64,000 nt of DNA from Bosea sp. 29B (GTDB lineage: Bacteria; Pseudomonadota; Alphaproteobacteria; Rhizobiales; Beijerinckiaceae): positions 822,153 through 886,152 of the forward strand of contig NZ_LR733817.1 in assembly GCF_902506165.1 (NCBI RefSeq). The letters run 5' to 3'. Both the position numbers and the translations under genes were made by a program. The notes under the pieces are model-generated. The model was not told the DNA's origin and searched no databases. It saw only the letters and a list, made by a program, of their open reading frames with translations. Below, piece after piece: positions 53,780-62,745 of the stretch. Every line of letters starts with the position of its first letter. The stretch's first letter is position 1.

Positions 53780-54781
53780 ATGACCTCGTTTCCTGCCATG
53801 ACTGTCACGCCGCCAATCCGCGTCGTCATCGTGCTCTTCCCGCGCACCAAGCTGCTCGACGTCACAGGGCCGTTGCAGGTCTTCAATGATGCCAAGCACC
53901 CAGATGGCAGCTCTGTCTACGCGATCACCCTTGCCTCCGAGCATGGCGGCCCGGTCGAAACCGATGCGGGCGTGCCGCTGCCGAGCATCCCCCTCGCCGA
54001 GGCTGCCGCCCGGCCGATCGATACGCTGCTGGTCTCAGGTGGCCGCTCAGCGCTGGACGCGGCCGGCTCGGCTGTACTGCTCGCCTTCCTGCACGAGCAG
54101 AGCGGCAAGGTCCGGCGCCTCGGCTCGATCTGCCTCGGTGCCTTCATCCTCGCTGCCGCCGGCTTGCTGGATGGCTGCGAGGCGACGACACATTGGGAAT
54201 ACACCGAGCGCCTCGGCAAGGCCCGTCCGGCGACCACGGTCAGGCCGGATGCGATCTTCGTCAGCAACGGCCAAATCTGGACCTCGGCGGGCGTCTCCAC
54301 CGGCATCGACATGGCGCTCGCCATGGTCGAGGAGGACCTGGGGCGCAAGGCGGCGCTCGATCTGGCGCGCGATCTCGTGCTCTATCTCAAGCGCCCCGGC
54401 GGCCAGGCGCAGTTCAGCGGCGAATTGCAGCGCCAGTCGCGCGACGCCGCCGGGCGCTTCGACGCCCTGCATGCCCATATGCGCGAACACGCCGCCGGCG
54501 ATCTCTCCGTTCCCGAGCTCGCCCGCATCATGGCGATGAGCCCGCGCCATTTTGCCAGAATCTATGCGCAGGAGACCGGCGCCAGCCCGGCCAAGGCGGT
54601 CGAGGCAGTCAGGCTCGACCTCGCCCGCGACCTGCTCGAAGAAACGGATATCGGCATCCAGCAGATCGCGGTCCGCGCCGGCTTCGGCGACGACGAACGC
54701 CTGCGCCGCGCCTTCCTGCGCCGCTATGGCGTCGCGCCGGGCGAGTATCGGACGCGCTTCGGAAACGCGCGAACCGCCTAG
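53780..54781 (+). CDS. GlxA-type regulator (DJ-1/PfpI domain + AraC HTH)
   Basis: A 333-residue transcription regulator. The N-terminal DJ-1-like domain has VVIVLFPRTKLLDVTGPLQV and SICLGAFILAAAGLLDG with the nucleophile-elbow cysteine. The C-terminal AraC double helix-turn-helix is ELARIMAMSPRHFARIYAQE and DIGIQQIAVRAGFGDDERL. Family members sense metabolites of arginine, betaine or catecholamine pathways; the ligand is unknown. Its stop overlaps the opposing Lrp gene stop by 4 bases. Confidence 0.92.
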   Translation: MTSFPAMTVTPPIRVVIVLFPRTKLLDVTGPLQVFNDAKHPDGSSVYAITLASEHGGPVETDAGVPLPSIPLAEAAARPIDTLLVSGGRSALDAAGSAVLLAFLHEQSGKVRRLGSICLGAFILAAAGLLDGCEATTHWEYTERLGKARPATTVRPDAIFVSNGQIWTSAGVSTGIDMALAMVEEDLGRKAALDLARDLVLYLKRPGGQAQFSGELQRQSRDAAGRFDALHAHMREHAAGDLSVPELARIMAMSPRHFARIYAQETGASPAKAVEAVRLDLARDLLEETDIGIQQIAVRAGFGDDERLRRAFLRRYGVAPGEYRTRFGNARTA

Positions 54782-55260
54782 CCCCGCCCGAGCTCCACCG
54801 GCACCGAATAGGAGCGCTTCACCCGCCCGAGCGCGAAGCTCGATTCGATCGAGGCGACATTGTCGAGCCGGGTCAGCTTGTCCTTGAGGAAGCGCTCATA
54901 GGCGGCAAGATCGCTGACGATGATGCGCAGGAGATAGTCGCGCTGCCCGGTCATCAGGTAGCAGTCGGCGACTTCGGGCCAGCGCGAGACCGCCGCGGCG
55001 AAGCGGTCGAGCTCCTCCTCGCGCTGGCGCTCCAGCTTGATCGAGGCGAAGACCGAGACGGGAAGGCCCAGCTTCTCCTGGTTCACGATGGCGACATAGC
55101 CCTCGATGATCCCCGCCTCCTCCAGCAGGCGCACCCGCCGCGCGCAGGGGCTGGGCGACAGCCCGACCTTGCCGGCCAGCTCCTGCACGCTGATGCGCCC
55201 ATCCGCCTGCAAGGCCTGGACGATGCGGCGGTCGATCTCGTCGAGCTTGAACTCTGGCAT
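54778..55260 (-). CDS. Lrp/AsnC-family regulator
   Basis: A 160-residue regulator. The helix-turn-helix is LDEIDRRIVQALQADGRISV then VGLSPSPCARRVRLLEEAG, and the RAM effector domain includes YLMTGQRDYLLRIIVSDLAA. It starts at the ATG 55260 (MPEFKLDEID) rather than 55278. It is divergent from the AceE-like dehydrogenase, 121 bases away, an arrangement like mdeR beside mdeB in methionine catabolism, so amino-acid-dependent control of that gene is likely. Confidence 0.92.
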   Translation of the reverse strand: MPEFKLDEIDRRIVQALQADGRISVQELAGKVGLSPSPCARRVRLLEEAGIIEGYVAIVNQEKLGLPVSVFASIKLERQREEELDRFAAAVSRWPEVADCYLMTGQRDYLLRIIVSDLAAYERFLKDKLTRLDNVASIESSFALGRVKRSYSVPVELGRG

Positions 55261-55381
55261 TTTCCCTCGCCTCGCCAAGCGAGCTTAGCGGAAACCGCCA
55301 ATTCCGTAAGCCGGCGAGGCGGTCTTTAGCTGCCTTCCCCAAGGCAATTGTGCATGATGTCCCGGCCCAAGGAGCACCGCG

Positions 55382-57775
55382 ATGTCCGATCCCCGCCTGC
55401 CCATCCTCGCCGAGCTGGAGAAGAAGATCCTCTGGCTGGCTTCGTGGACGATCCACAATGCCAACCACATCCGCCCGAACGAGGACGGGATGAAGGTCGG
55501 CGGCCACCAGGCTTCCTCGGCCTCGCTGGCGACGATCATGACGGCGCTCTACATGGCCGCGCTCAAGCCGCAGGACCGGGTGGCGGTGAAGCCGCACGCC
55601 TCGCCGATCTTCCACGCCATCAACTATCTGATGGGCCTGCAGACGCAGGAGAAGCTCGAGAACTTCCGCGGCTACAAGGGCGCGCAGAGCTATCCCTCGC
55701 GCACCAAGGACATCGACGATGTCGATTTCTCGACCGGTTCGGTCGGCCTCGGCGTCGCCCAGACGCTCTTCTCCTCGCTGGTGCAGGACTATGTGAAGGC
55801 CCATGGCTGGGGCAAGGACGCGCCCGAGGGCCGCATGGTCGCGCTGATCGGCGATGCCGAGCTCGACGAAGGCAACATCTTCGAAGCCCTGATGGAGGGC
55901 TGGAAGCATGGCCTGCGCAACACCTGGTGGGTGATCGACTATAATCGCCAGTCGCTCGACGCGGTCATCCGCGAGGGCCTCTATGACCGCTTCGAGCAGA
56001 TGTTCAAGAATTTCGGCTGGGATGTCGTCACGCTGAAATACGGCTCGCTCCAGCAGGCCGCCTTCAAGGAAAAGGGCGGCGAGCGGCTGAAGGCCTGGAT
56101 CGATTCCTGCCCGAACCAGCTCTATTCGGCCCTGACCTTCCAGGGCGGAGCTGCCTGGCGCAAGCGCCTGATGGACGATCTCGGCGATCAGGGTCCGGTG
56201 ACCAAGCTGATCGAGAAGCGCTCCGACGCCGAACTCTCTAAGCTGATGTGCAATCTCGGCGGCCACGACCTGCCTTCGATCCTCGAGGCCTTCGAAGCTA
56301 TCGATCATGACCGGCCCGTCTGCTTCCTGGCCTACACGGTCAAGGGCTTTGGCCTGCCGCTCGCCGGCCACAAGGACAACCATTCCGGCCTGATGACCAA
56401 GGAGCAGATGGAAGGCTTCAAGGCCGCCAACAAGGTCCGGCCCGGCCATGAATGGGACCTGTTCGAGGGGCTGACGCTCCCGGAAAAGGAAATCCGCGCC
56501 TTCCTCGACAAGGTGCCGTTCTTCGCCAAGGGGCGCCGGCGCCTTTCGGCTCCGGCCCTGCCCGTCCCGGCCAAGCTCGAAGCCGGCATCCAGGCAACGA
56601 TGTCGACGCAGATGGGCTTCGGCAAGGTGCTCGACGAGCTCGCCAAGCTCGGCGGCCCGCTCGCCGACCGCATCGTCACCACCGCGCCCGACGTCACCGT
56701 CTCGACCAATCTCGGCCCCTGGGTCAACCGGCGCGGCCTGTTCGCGCGCGCCTCGATGGCCGACACCTTCAAGGACGAGCGCATCCCCTCGATGCAAAAA
56801 TGGGAGTTCTCGCCGAAAGGCCAGCATATCGAGCTCGGCATCGCCGAGATGAACCTGTTCATCAACCTCTCGGCGCTCGGGCTGTCGCATTCGATCTTCG
56901 GCGAGCGCCTGATCCCGATCGGCACGCTCTACGATCCCTTCATCTCGCGCGGGCTCGATGCGCTGAACTATGCCTGCTACCAGGACGCCCGCTTCATGGT
57001 CGTGGCGACGCCGGCTGGCGTCACGCTGGCGCCCGAGGGCGGCGCGCACCAGTCGATCGCGACCCCGTTGATCGGCATGAGCCAGGACGGGCTCTGCGCC
57101 TTCGAGCCAGCCTTCGTCGACGAACTTGCCGTGATGATGCGCTGGTCGTTCGAATACCTGCAGAAGGATGGCGAGGGCGATCCGGACGAGCGCACCTGGC
57201 TGCGCGACGAGACCGGCGGCTCGGTCTACCTGCGGCTCTCGACCCGCCAGGTCGAGCAGCCCAAGCGCGCCATGACCCCTGAGCTGGAGCGCGACATCAT
57301 CGACGGCGCCTATTGGCTGAGGAAGCCCGGCCCGAACGCCTCGGTCGTGATTGCCTATACCGGCGCCGTCGCGCCCGAGGCGATCGAGGCTGTCGGCCTG
57401 CTCGGTGAGGACCGGCGCGATGTCGGCCTGCTCGCGATCACCTCGGCCGACCGGCTCAATGCCGGCTGGCAAGCGGCGGAGCGGGCGCGCCAGCGCGGCA
57501 ACCACGCCGCGACCAGCCATGTCGAGCGCCTGCTCGGCGAGCTCTCGCGCGATTGCGGCATCGTCTCGGTGCTGGACGGCCACCCGGCGACTTTGGCCTG
57601 GCTCGGCAGCGTCCATGGCCATCGCCAGAAGGCGCTCGGCGTCGAGCATTTCGGCCAGACCGGCACGGTCGCCGACCTTTACCGCCATTTCGGCATCGAC
57701 GCGAACGCGATCGTGCACGCGGCGAACGCAGCCGCACCGGGTCGGCCGGTGCGGTATCTGAAGGCGCTGCCTTGA
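55382..57775 (+). CDS. Homodimeric 2-oxoacid dehydrogenase E1-like (AceE/MdeB)
   Basis: A 797-residue thiamine-diphosphate enzyme. WLASWTIHNANHIRP and GGHQASSASLATIMTALYM are AceE-like, ALIGDAELDEGNIFEALMEG is the ThDP/Mg motif, and WVIDYNRQSLDAVI follows. IELGIAEMNLFINLSALGLS lies in the pyrimidine domain. It is shorter than E. coli AceE (about 887 residues) and no E2 or E3 gene is adjacent, which fits the 2-oxobutyrate dehydrogenase MdeB branch. The Lrp gene upstream supports that. Substrate not proven. Confidence 0.85.
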   Translation: MSDPRLPILAELEKKILWLASWTIHNANHIRPNEDGMKVGGHQASSASLATIMTALYMAALKPQDRVAVKPHASPIFHAINYLMGLQTQEKLENFRGYKGAQSYPSRTKDIDDVDFSTGSVGLGVAQTLFSSLVQDYVKAHGWGKDAPEGRMVALIGDAELDEGNIFEALMEGWKHGLRNTWWVIDYNRQSLDAVIREGLYDRFEQMFKNFGWDVVTLKYGSLQQAAFKEKGGERLKAWIDSCPNQLYSALTFQGGAAWRKRLMDDLGDQGPVTKLIEKRSDAELSKLMCNLGGHDLPSILEAFEAIDHDRPVCFLAYTVKGFGLPLAGHKDNHSGLMTKEQMEGFKAANKVRPGHEWDLFEGLTLPEKEIRAFLDKVPFFAKGRRRLSAPALPVPAKLEAGIQATMSTQMGFGKVLDELAKLGGPLADRIVTTAPDVTVSTNLGPWVNRRGLFARASMADTFKDERIPSMQKWEFSPKGQHIELGIAEMNLFINLSALGLSHSIFGERLIPIGTLYDPFISRGLDALNYACYQDARFMVVATPAGVTLAPEGGAHQSIATPLIGMSQDGLCAFEPAFVDELAVMMRWSFEYLQKDGEGDPDERTWLRDETGGSVYLRLSTRQVEQPKRAMTPELERDIIDGAYWLRKPGPNASVVIAYTGAVAPEAIEAVGLLGEDRRDVGLLAITSADRLNAGWQAAERARQRGNHAATSHVERLLGELSRDCGIVSVLDGHPATLAWLGSVHGHRQKALGVEHFGQTGTVADLYRHFGIDANAIVHAANAAAPGRPVRYLKALP

Positions 57776-57783
57776 TACAGATC

Positions 57784-57890
57784 GTCATGCTCGGGCTTGA
57801 CCCGAGCATCTCAGGCCGCAAGAGGCTCCAGTCAGCGCCTATTCGTCATGAGATTCTCGGGTCTGCGCTTCGCTCCGCCCGAGAATGACG
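57784..57890. repeat. Palindromic intergenic repeat, family A copy 3
   Basis: Begins GTCATGCTCGGGCTTGACCC, continues CATGAGATTCTCGGGTCTGC and ends CCCGAGAATGACG. It is the shortest clean copy and lies between converging genes. Confidence 0.85.
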
Positions 57891-57895
57891 CTCTT

Positions 57896-58372
57896 TCAAG
57901 CCTCGCCGGTGTAGCGGCTGCGCAGATAGGTTTCGAGATCGGCCTGGCTGCGCGGCGACAGCAGGAACCTCCGCCAGGCCGCGGTCTCATGCGAGACCGC
58001 CGTCATCTCCCAGATGCAGAATGTCCCGCGATGGGCATGCGGGGCGTCGAACGGCGCGAAGGCCGCCATGCCCTCGTCGATGAACTGCACGGTTTCCCAG
58101 AGCTCGTTGGTGCCGCGCCAGGTGCAGAGCAGCAGGAAATGAAAGTGCTCGCCGCAGCGATGCAGGATGGCGAAGCCGACCTCGCCGTTCCGGCCGGCCG
58201 CAAACCCTTCTGCCGCCTGTCGTGCCAACGCGACGATCTCGGCATCGATGCCGGCTTCGGCGATCTCATACCATTTCAGCACGGCCTGCGGCGCGACGAG
58301 ATTGTCGCCGATCGCCACTTGCTTCAGCTGGGCGCCCTGCCCTGCGGGCGCGTCCATCTCCACGATCCGCAT
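57896..58372 (-). CDS. Conserved hypothetical protein
   Basis: A 158-residue soluble protein with no family I can name. It reads MRIVEMDAPAGQGAQLKQV, GEVGFAILHRCGEHFHFLLL, TWRGTNELWETVQFIDEG and HRGTFCIWEMTAVSHETAAW. The Cys and His residues in LHRCGEHFHFLLLCTW could bind a ligand or metal. A GGGAGGG ribosome site 6 bases before the ATG at 58372 fixes the start; an earlier frame to 58420 is not needed. It stands alone between an AceE-like gene and a transporter. Confidence 0.7.
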   Translation of the reverse strand: MRIVEMDAPAGQGAQLKQVAIGDNLVAPQAVLKWYEIAEAGIDAEIVALARQAAEGFAAGRNGEVGFAILHRCGEHFHFLLLCTWRGTNELWETVQFIDEGMAAFAPFDAPHAHRGTFCIWEMTAVSHETAAWRRFLLSPRSQADLETYLRSRYTGEA

Positions 58373-58468
58373 CGCAACCCTCCCGCGCCAGCCAGGCTTT
58401 GAGTTCGCCTTTCCGGACACGATAGCGCACCTGCTGCCAGCCTGCGTCGGCAGCAGTGTCGAGCGAGC

Positions 58469-59872
58469 CTACGGGCGCTTCACCTTCACCCCAGCGATCA
58501 GCCACGCCCCAGTCAGGAAGAAGCCGATCAGCACCGCCAGGCCCGCGCGCTGGCTCGCAAAAACGGTCGTCGCCAGCGCGACCAGCGTCGGCCCCAGGAA
58601 CGAGGTCACCTTCCCGGCCAATGCGAACAGGCCGAAGAACTCGCCGATCCGGGCGGGCGGCGCGATGCGGGCGAGCAGGCTGCGCGAAGACGCCTGCAAC
58701 GGGCCGGCGACCAAGCCGATCAGCAGCCCCAATCCGAGATAGACCTTCTCCGGCAGCGAGGCGAAGAGTCCGTCGCCGGGTGTTGCCGGCGCGGCCTCGA
58801 TGACGAAGGCGACCTGTCCCGGCCCGAGCGAGAGGATGCCGATGCAGGCGAAGAGCAGGCAGGCTATCGCGCCGAGGATCACTGGCTTGCCGCCGATCGC
58901 ATCGTCGAGCTTGCCGCCGGCCCAGGCCCCGAGCGTGCCGGTGACGGTGAGCAGGATGCCGAAGACACCCAGCTCGATCGTCTGCCAGCCGAAGACGCCG
59001 GCCCCATAGATGCCGCCGAAGGCAAAGAGCGCGACCAGCCCGTCCTGATAGATCATGTTCGCGAGCAGGAAGCGGCCAAGCCCGGGCAGCGAGGGCAATT
59101 CGGCGATCGTCGCCTTGAGATGCGAGAAGCCGCCGGCAGCCGCCGCCTTCAGCGGAATGCCGGTCCGCGGCGAGTCCGGCGTCAGCAAGAACATCGGGGT
59201 GACGAAGATCACGAACCAGAGCGCGGTGAGCGGCCCCGAGAAGCGGTCGCCCTCGCGAGCGGCAGCATCGAGTCCAAACAGCGGCGACAGGCCAGCCAGG
59301 GTCTTGCCAGTGTGCGGATCGGCGGCGAGGAAGCCGAGCGTCAGCGTGAGCGAGACCAACCCGCCGAGATAGCCGACGGCCCAGCCGGTGCCGGAGAGCC
59401 GTCCGAGCCGCTCCGGCGGCACCAACCGCGTCATCATCGCATTGTTGAAGATCGTCGCGAACTCGGCACCGATCGTGCCGATGACGAAGCCGGCGAGAGC
59501 GATCGGCACCGCCCAGGGCGAACCCGGCTTGGCGTACCAGAGCATCGCCGAGCCCGCGACCAGCATGGCGCCGAACACGGCGATCCATGGCTTGCGAGGG
59601 CCGGTCCTGTCGGCGATGCCACCGAGCAGCGGCGAGAGCAGCGCGATGGCGAGCCCGGCAAGACCGGTCGCATAGCCCCAGAGCGCCTGCCCTTCCGCCG
59701 CATCGCTCGCCAGGGCCGAGGCGAAGAAGGGCGCGAAGACGAAGGTGGTGACGAGGGTGAAGAAGGGCTGCGCCGACCAGTCGAAAAAGATCCAGGCGAC
59801 AACCGAGCGCCGTGGCGGATAGGTGGCGGGCGGGCTGTCCGCGCCACCAGATTGAGTCATTGCGGCAGTCAA
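58469..59872 (-). CDS. MFS transporter, UMF1 (Atg22-like) family
   Basis: A 467-residue inner-membrane protein with about 12 helices. VVAWIFFDWSAQPFFTLVTT is the family N-terminal signature (W-x-x-x-D-W-x), GGIADRTGPRKPWIA is loop 2-3, and PPARIGEFFGLFALAGKVTS is the conserved PxxxxxEFFGL motif. UMF1 proteins are thought to move amino acids or peptides, by analogy with vacuolar Atg22. The first 20 residues are variable; a second ATG lies four codons in. Confidence 0.88.
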   Translation of the reverse strand: MTAAMTQSGGADSPPATYPPRRSVVAWIFFDWSAQPFFTLVTTFVFAPFFASALASDAAEGQALWGYATGLAGLAIALLSPLLGGIADRTGPRKPWIAVFGAMLVAGSAMLWYAKPGSPWAVPIALAGFVIGTIGAEFATIFNNAMMTRLVPPERLGRLSGTGWAVGYLGGLVSLTLTLGFLAADPHTGKTLAGLSPLFGLDAAAREGDRFSGPLTALWFVIFVTPMFLLTPDSPRTGIPLKAAAAGGFSHLKATIAELPSLPGLGRFLLANMIYQDGLVALFAFGGIYGAGVFGWQTIELGVFGILLTVTGTLGAWAGGKLDDAIGGKPVILGAIACLLFACIGILSLGPGQVAFVIEAAPATPGDGLFASLPEKVYLGLGLLIGLVAGPLQASSRSLLARIAPPARIGEFFGLFALAGKVTSFLGPTLVALATTVFASQRAGLAVLIGFFLTGAWLIAGVKVKRP

Positions 59873-59902
59873 AGGACCATACCTGAATTGAAAGGAAGCT
59901 GG

Positions 59903-60012
59903 TCGTCCCGGACAAGCCGCGCCAGTGGCGCCGATCCGGGACCCATGCCTGAACTTCTATCGGAAACGCTCAGGCATGGGCCCAGGGTCTCCCTCCGGTC
60001 GCCCGGGACGAC
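59903..60012. repeat. Palindromic intergenic repeat, family B copy 3
   Basis: Begins GTCGTCCCGGACAAGCCGCG and ends CCGGGACGAC. The inner TCAGGCATGGGCCC pairs with GGACCCATGCCTGA. It lies between the UMF1 transporter start and the LON-domain gene stop. Confidence 0.85.
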
Positions 60013-60038
60013 GATGGAAGGGAAAGCCCGCAAATCAC

Positions 60039-60710
60039 TCACTGCAGCGTCGTGTCCGGATCGGAGCCGCCGCGCGCCAGCTCGATCTCGGTGATCGCGA
60101 CCAGCACCTCGGCTCGGGTCTTCAGGCTCGGTGCCTCCAGCAGCGCCTGTTTCTCGCGCGGCCCGAACGGGCACATCATCGAGAGCGCATTGACCAGCGC
60201 CTCGTTCGGCGCCTCGTTGACACCCTTCCAGTCGATCTTGAGCTCGTTCGCCTTGGCGAAGCTGCGCAGCGCCTTGATGAGCCCGGCGCGATCGACCTCG
60301 TCCTCGCCGGCGCGAGCCTCGAAATCGACGGCGAAATCGCCATAGGAGACACGGCCCTGGCGATAGGGCGTGGTGACGGAGAGTTCCTCCTCCAGCCGGA
60401 AGCGCGAAATGCCGGTCAGCGTGATGATGTAGCGGTCGTCGCCCGTCTCGGCGAACTGCGTGATCCGGCCGATGCAGCCGACCTGGAGCAGCGGAGGCAC
60501 CTGCGGCTGGCGTCCGTTCTCCGGCTCGGGCTGGATCATGCCGATGACGCGATGCGTGCGCAGCGCGTCGTCAATCATGGCAAGATAGCGCGGCTCGAAG
60601 ATGTTGAGCGGCATCTGCCCACGCGGCAGCAAGAGCGCGCCGGCGAGCGGAAACAGCGGAATCACCGCCGGGCAATCCTCAGGCCCGGAATAGACCGCGT
60701 TCATGCCCAT
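60039..60710 (-). CDS. LON-substrate-binding-domain protein
   Basis: A 223-residue protein made of the Lon N-terminal domain without ATPase or protease: AVIPLFPLAGALLLPRGQMP, LNIFEPRYLAMIDDALRTHR and QVGCIGRITQFAETGDDRYI, with the C-terminal helix NALSMMCPFGPREKQALLEA. Its function is unknown; it may bind misfolded or specific proteins. The ATG at 60710 has GGAG at 9 bases; a GTG at 60734 would overlap the upstream stop. It follows the CnoX-like gene, an association common in Hyphomicrobiales. Confidence 0.9.
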   Translation of the reverse strand: MGMNAVYSGPEDCPAVIPLFPLAGALLLPRGQMPLNIFEPRYLAMIDDALRTHRVIGMIQPEPENGRQPQVPPLLQVGCIGRITQFAETGDDRYIITLTGISRFRLEEELSVTTPYRQGRVSYGDFAVDFEARAGEDEVDRAGLIKALRSFAKANELKIDWKGVNEAPNEALVNALSMMCPFGPREKQALLEAPSLKTRAEVLVAITEIELARGGSDPDTTLQ

Positions 60711-60730
60711 CGGCGTGCGCTCCTCTCTCC

Positions 60731-61630
60731 TCACGAAAACAGCAGGACCGACAGCTTGCGACGGCCGGCGACGCTGTGCTCGTCCATCGGCCCCCAGGCC
60801 TCGAACAACTGCAGCAGCTGCTTGCGGGCGCCGTCATCGTTCCATGTGCGGTCGGCCTTGATGATCGCGATCAGATGGTCGACCGCCTCCTCGCGCTTGT
60901 CGCGGGCGTTCAGCGCCAGGGCCAGGTCGAACCGCGCCTGATGATCTTTCGGATTCGCCGCGAGCATGGCCTCGAGCTCGGCCGTGTCGCCGAGCGAGGC
61001 GGCCTGCTCGACAAGCTCGACCGCGGCCCTGACCGCCGCGACGGCCGGATCCTGGGCTTTCGCCTCGGGCACCATGGCGAGGAAACCTTTGGCACCCTCG
61101 ATGTCGCCGGCGTCGAGATGCAGGCGTGCCATTCCGGCAATCGCAGTGATGTTCTCCGGCTCGGCCGCCAGAACCTCGGCATAGAGCTCGCTTGCGCCCG
61201 CCGCGTCGCCCGCCTCCAAAGCCTCCGCCGCAGCCGCCAATACCTCCTCGATCGGCCCGGGCCCCATCGGTCCCACGAGCTTCTCGATGAAGGCCTTGAC
61301 CTGGCTCTCCGGCTGCGCGCCCATGAAGCCGTCGATCGGCTGGCCACGCTGGAAGGCGATCACCGCCGGAATCGACTGGATGCCGAGCTGGCCGGGGATC
61401 GCCGGGTGCTCGTCGATGTTCATCTTGACCAGCTTGACCTTCCCGCCGGCCTCGTTGACCACCTTCTCGATCACCGGGGTCAATTGCTTGCAGGGGCCGC
61501 ACCAGGGCGCCCAGAAGTCGACCAGCACCGGCTGGTTCATCGATTCGGCGATGACGTCCTGGCGGAAGCCTTGCGTCGTCGTGTCCTTGATCAGCCCCTT
61601 GGCCGGGGCCGCATCGCCATTGACCAGCAT
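60731..61630 (-). CDS. cnoX: CnoX/YbbN-type thioredoxin-TPR co-chaperone
   Basis: A 299-residue protein. The thioredoxin domain has VLVDFWAPWCGPCKQLTPVI with an intact WCGPC site, then IPAVIAFQRGQPIDGFMGAQ. The C-terminal half is TPR-like helices: EALEAGDAAGASELYAEVLA and ALNARDKREEAVDHLIAIIK. CnoX holds oxidised substrates for the chaperonin; E. coli CnoX lacks the WCGPC pair, whereas alphaproteobacterial members keep it and have thioredoxin activity. The start at 61630 (MLVNGDAAPA) is chosen. Confidence 0.9.
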   Translation of the reverse strand: MLVNGDAAPAKGLIKDTTTQGFRQDVIAESMNQPVLVDFWAPWCGPCKQLTPVIEKVVNEAGGKVKLVKMNIDEHPAIPGQLGIQSIPAVIAFQRGQPIDGFMGAQPESQVKAFIEKLVGPMGPGPIEEVLAAAAEALEAGDAAGASELYAEVLAAEPENITAIAGMARLHLDAGDIEGAKGFLAMVPEAKAQDPAVAAVRAAVELVEQAASLGDTAELEAMLAANPKDHQARFDLALALNARDKREEAVDHLIAIIKADRTWNDDGARKQLLQLFEAWGPMDEHSVAGRRKLSVLLFS

Positions 61631-61717
61631 GGCTCGTCCTTCACCTAGCAATCTGTCGATGTGAAAATCGAAAAAACCGGATGCCCGCGCCGCGGGCCAT
61701 CCCATAGATGGGTGGCT

Positions 61718-62245
61718 TCAGCCGTTCTGTCCATCGTCCGGCGGCGTCGGAAGGTCAATGATCATCGGCTCGTGCCCGACCGCGCGCAGGAAGGCGATCA
61801 TATCGTCTCTGGAGATGCCAAGCGTCGCCGTGTTGACCAAGGGATGGAAATTCAGGCGCTCGCCATCCATCAGGGCGGCATCGAGCACCATTGTGACGTC
61901 TCCGGCATGGTCATTGACCACGGCAAAGGCGGTGACCGAGCCTGGCGTGACGCCCAGCTTCTCCATCAAGAGCTCGGCCGAGCCGAAAGACAGCCGCCCG
62001 CTGGCGCCGAGCCGCTCATGCAGCCGCTTCAGGTCGATCCGCGTGCTCTCCAGCGCCGAGACCAGGAAGATCCGTCCCTTCTTGTCCTTCAGGAACAGGT
62101 TCTTGGTGTGATGGCCGGGAACCTTGCCGCGCAGTTCCTTCGATTCGGCGACGGTGAAGACTGCGACATGGTCGATGCGCTCGGTCTTGATACCAAGTTC
62201 ATCGAGCTTGGCGATGAGAGCGTCGGGAGAAAAAGGCGTGGGCAT
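61718..62245 (-). CDS. ProXp-ala / YbaK-type tRNA editing deacylase
   Basis: A 175-residue protein of the INS/YbaK superfamily that removes mischarged alanine from tRNA-Pro. ELRGKVPGHHTKNLFLKDKK has the conserved lysine of the editing site, GSVTAFAVVNDHAGDVTMVL is the hallmark GxVSPFxxxND-like loop, and LNFHPLVNTATLGISRDDM contains the HPxxN block. The start at 62245 (MPTPFSPDALI) is used. It is downstream in the region ending at tRNA-Gly. Confidence 0.88.
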   Translation of the reverse strand: MPTPFSPDALIAKLDELGIKTERIDHVAVFTVAESKELRGKVPGHHTKNLFLKDKKGRIFLVSALESTRIDLKRLHERLGASGRLSFGSAELLMEKLGVTPGSVTAFAVVNDHAGDVTMVLDAALMDGERLNFHPLVNTATLGISRDDMIAFLRAVGHEPMIIDLPTPPDDGQNG

Positions 62246-62617
62246 GCTCGGCCGGTCAGAACAGGGAAGCTGCGCGATGCCTAAGGCCGCCGGCCGGCGC
62301 AGGCAAGCGAAGCGAGGCATGAAACAGGCCAGCTGCCCCTTCGCGTCGCTCCGCGCAGCATAGGGCGGCCGGACATCGCTCGCATCGAGATGGCGCCCGA
62401 GTCGCCCAGGATGACAGGTGTTTCTCCATCATATCGCCCGCCGGATCGGCAGAACTGGCGGCACAGCCGGCGCTTGCCCCGGCTATGGCGCTGTTTCTTC
62501 GGCGGTTTTGCCGACCTGTCACGCGACGATCAGAAAATTGCAACAAGGCGCTTGCGCTTCTCGTCCCGTTGGGCAATAAACCGGCCGCGCCGCCAACACG
62601 GCGCGACTGTCTCGGAT
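62246..62617. other. Intergenic upstream of tRNA-Gly, no gene recognised
   Basis: No supported gene. A fragment CGCCCAGGATGACA near 62400 resembles one end of the palindromic repeats. The promoter of tRNA-Gly should lie near 62570-62600 but no clear boxes stand out. Confidence 0.4.
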
Positions 62618-62692
62618 GCGGGTGTAGCTCAGGGGTAGAGCACAACCTTGCCAAGGTTGGGGTCGAGGGTTCGAATCCCTTCGCCCGCTCCA
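62618..62692 (+). tRNA. tRNA-Gly (anticodon GCC)
   Basis: 75 bases with CCA encoded. The acceptor stem pairs GCGGGTG with CGCCCGC, the discriminator is T, the D arm is GCTCAGGGGTAGAGC, the anticodon stem is CAACC/GGTTG with loop TTGCCAA, and the T arm is GAGGGTTCGAATCCCTT. A hairpin terminator follows at 62722-62745. Confidence 0.97.
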
Positions 62693-62721
62693 GACAATCT
62701 CAAGGCTTGAGAAGCACGTAA

Positions 62722-62745
62722 GCGTCGGGTTTCCCGGCGCTTTTT
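62722..62745 (+). terminator. Rho-independent terminator after tRNA-Gly
   Basis: GCGTCGGG, loop TTT, CCCGGCGC, then TTTTTGCTTTTT. A classical stem plus T run 30 bases after the tRNA. Confidence 0.9.

Noticed and set aside
54896..57718. Minus-strand open frame of 940 codons
   Set aside because: It lies opposite the AceE-like gene, whose plus-strand frame has clear ThDP motifs. The long minus frame is a GC-rich shadow with repetitive Arg/Ala/Gly composition and no family pattern.
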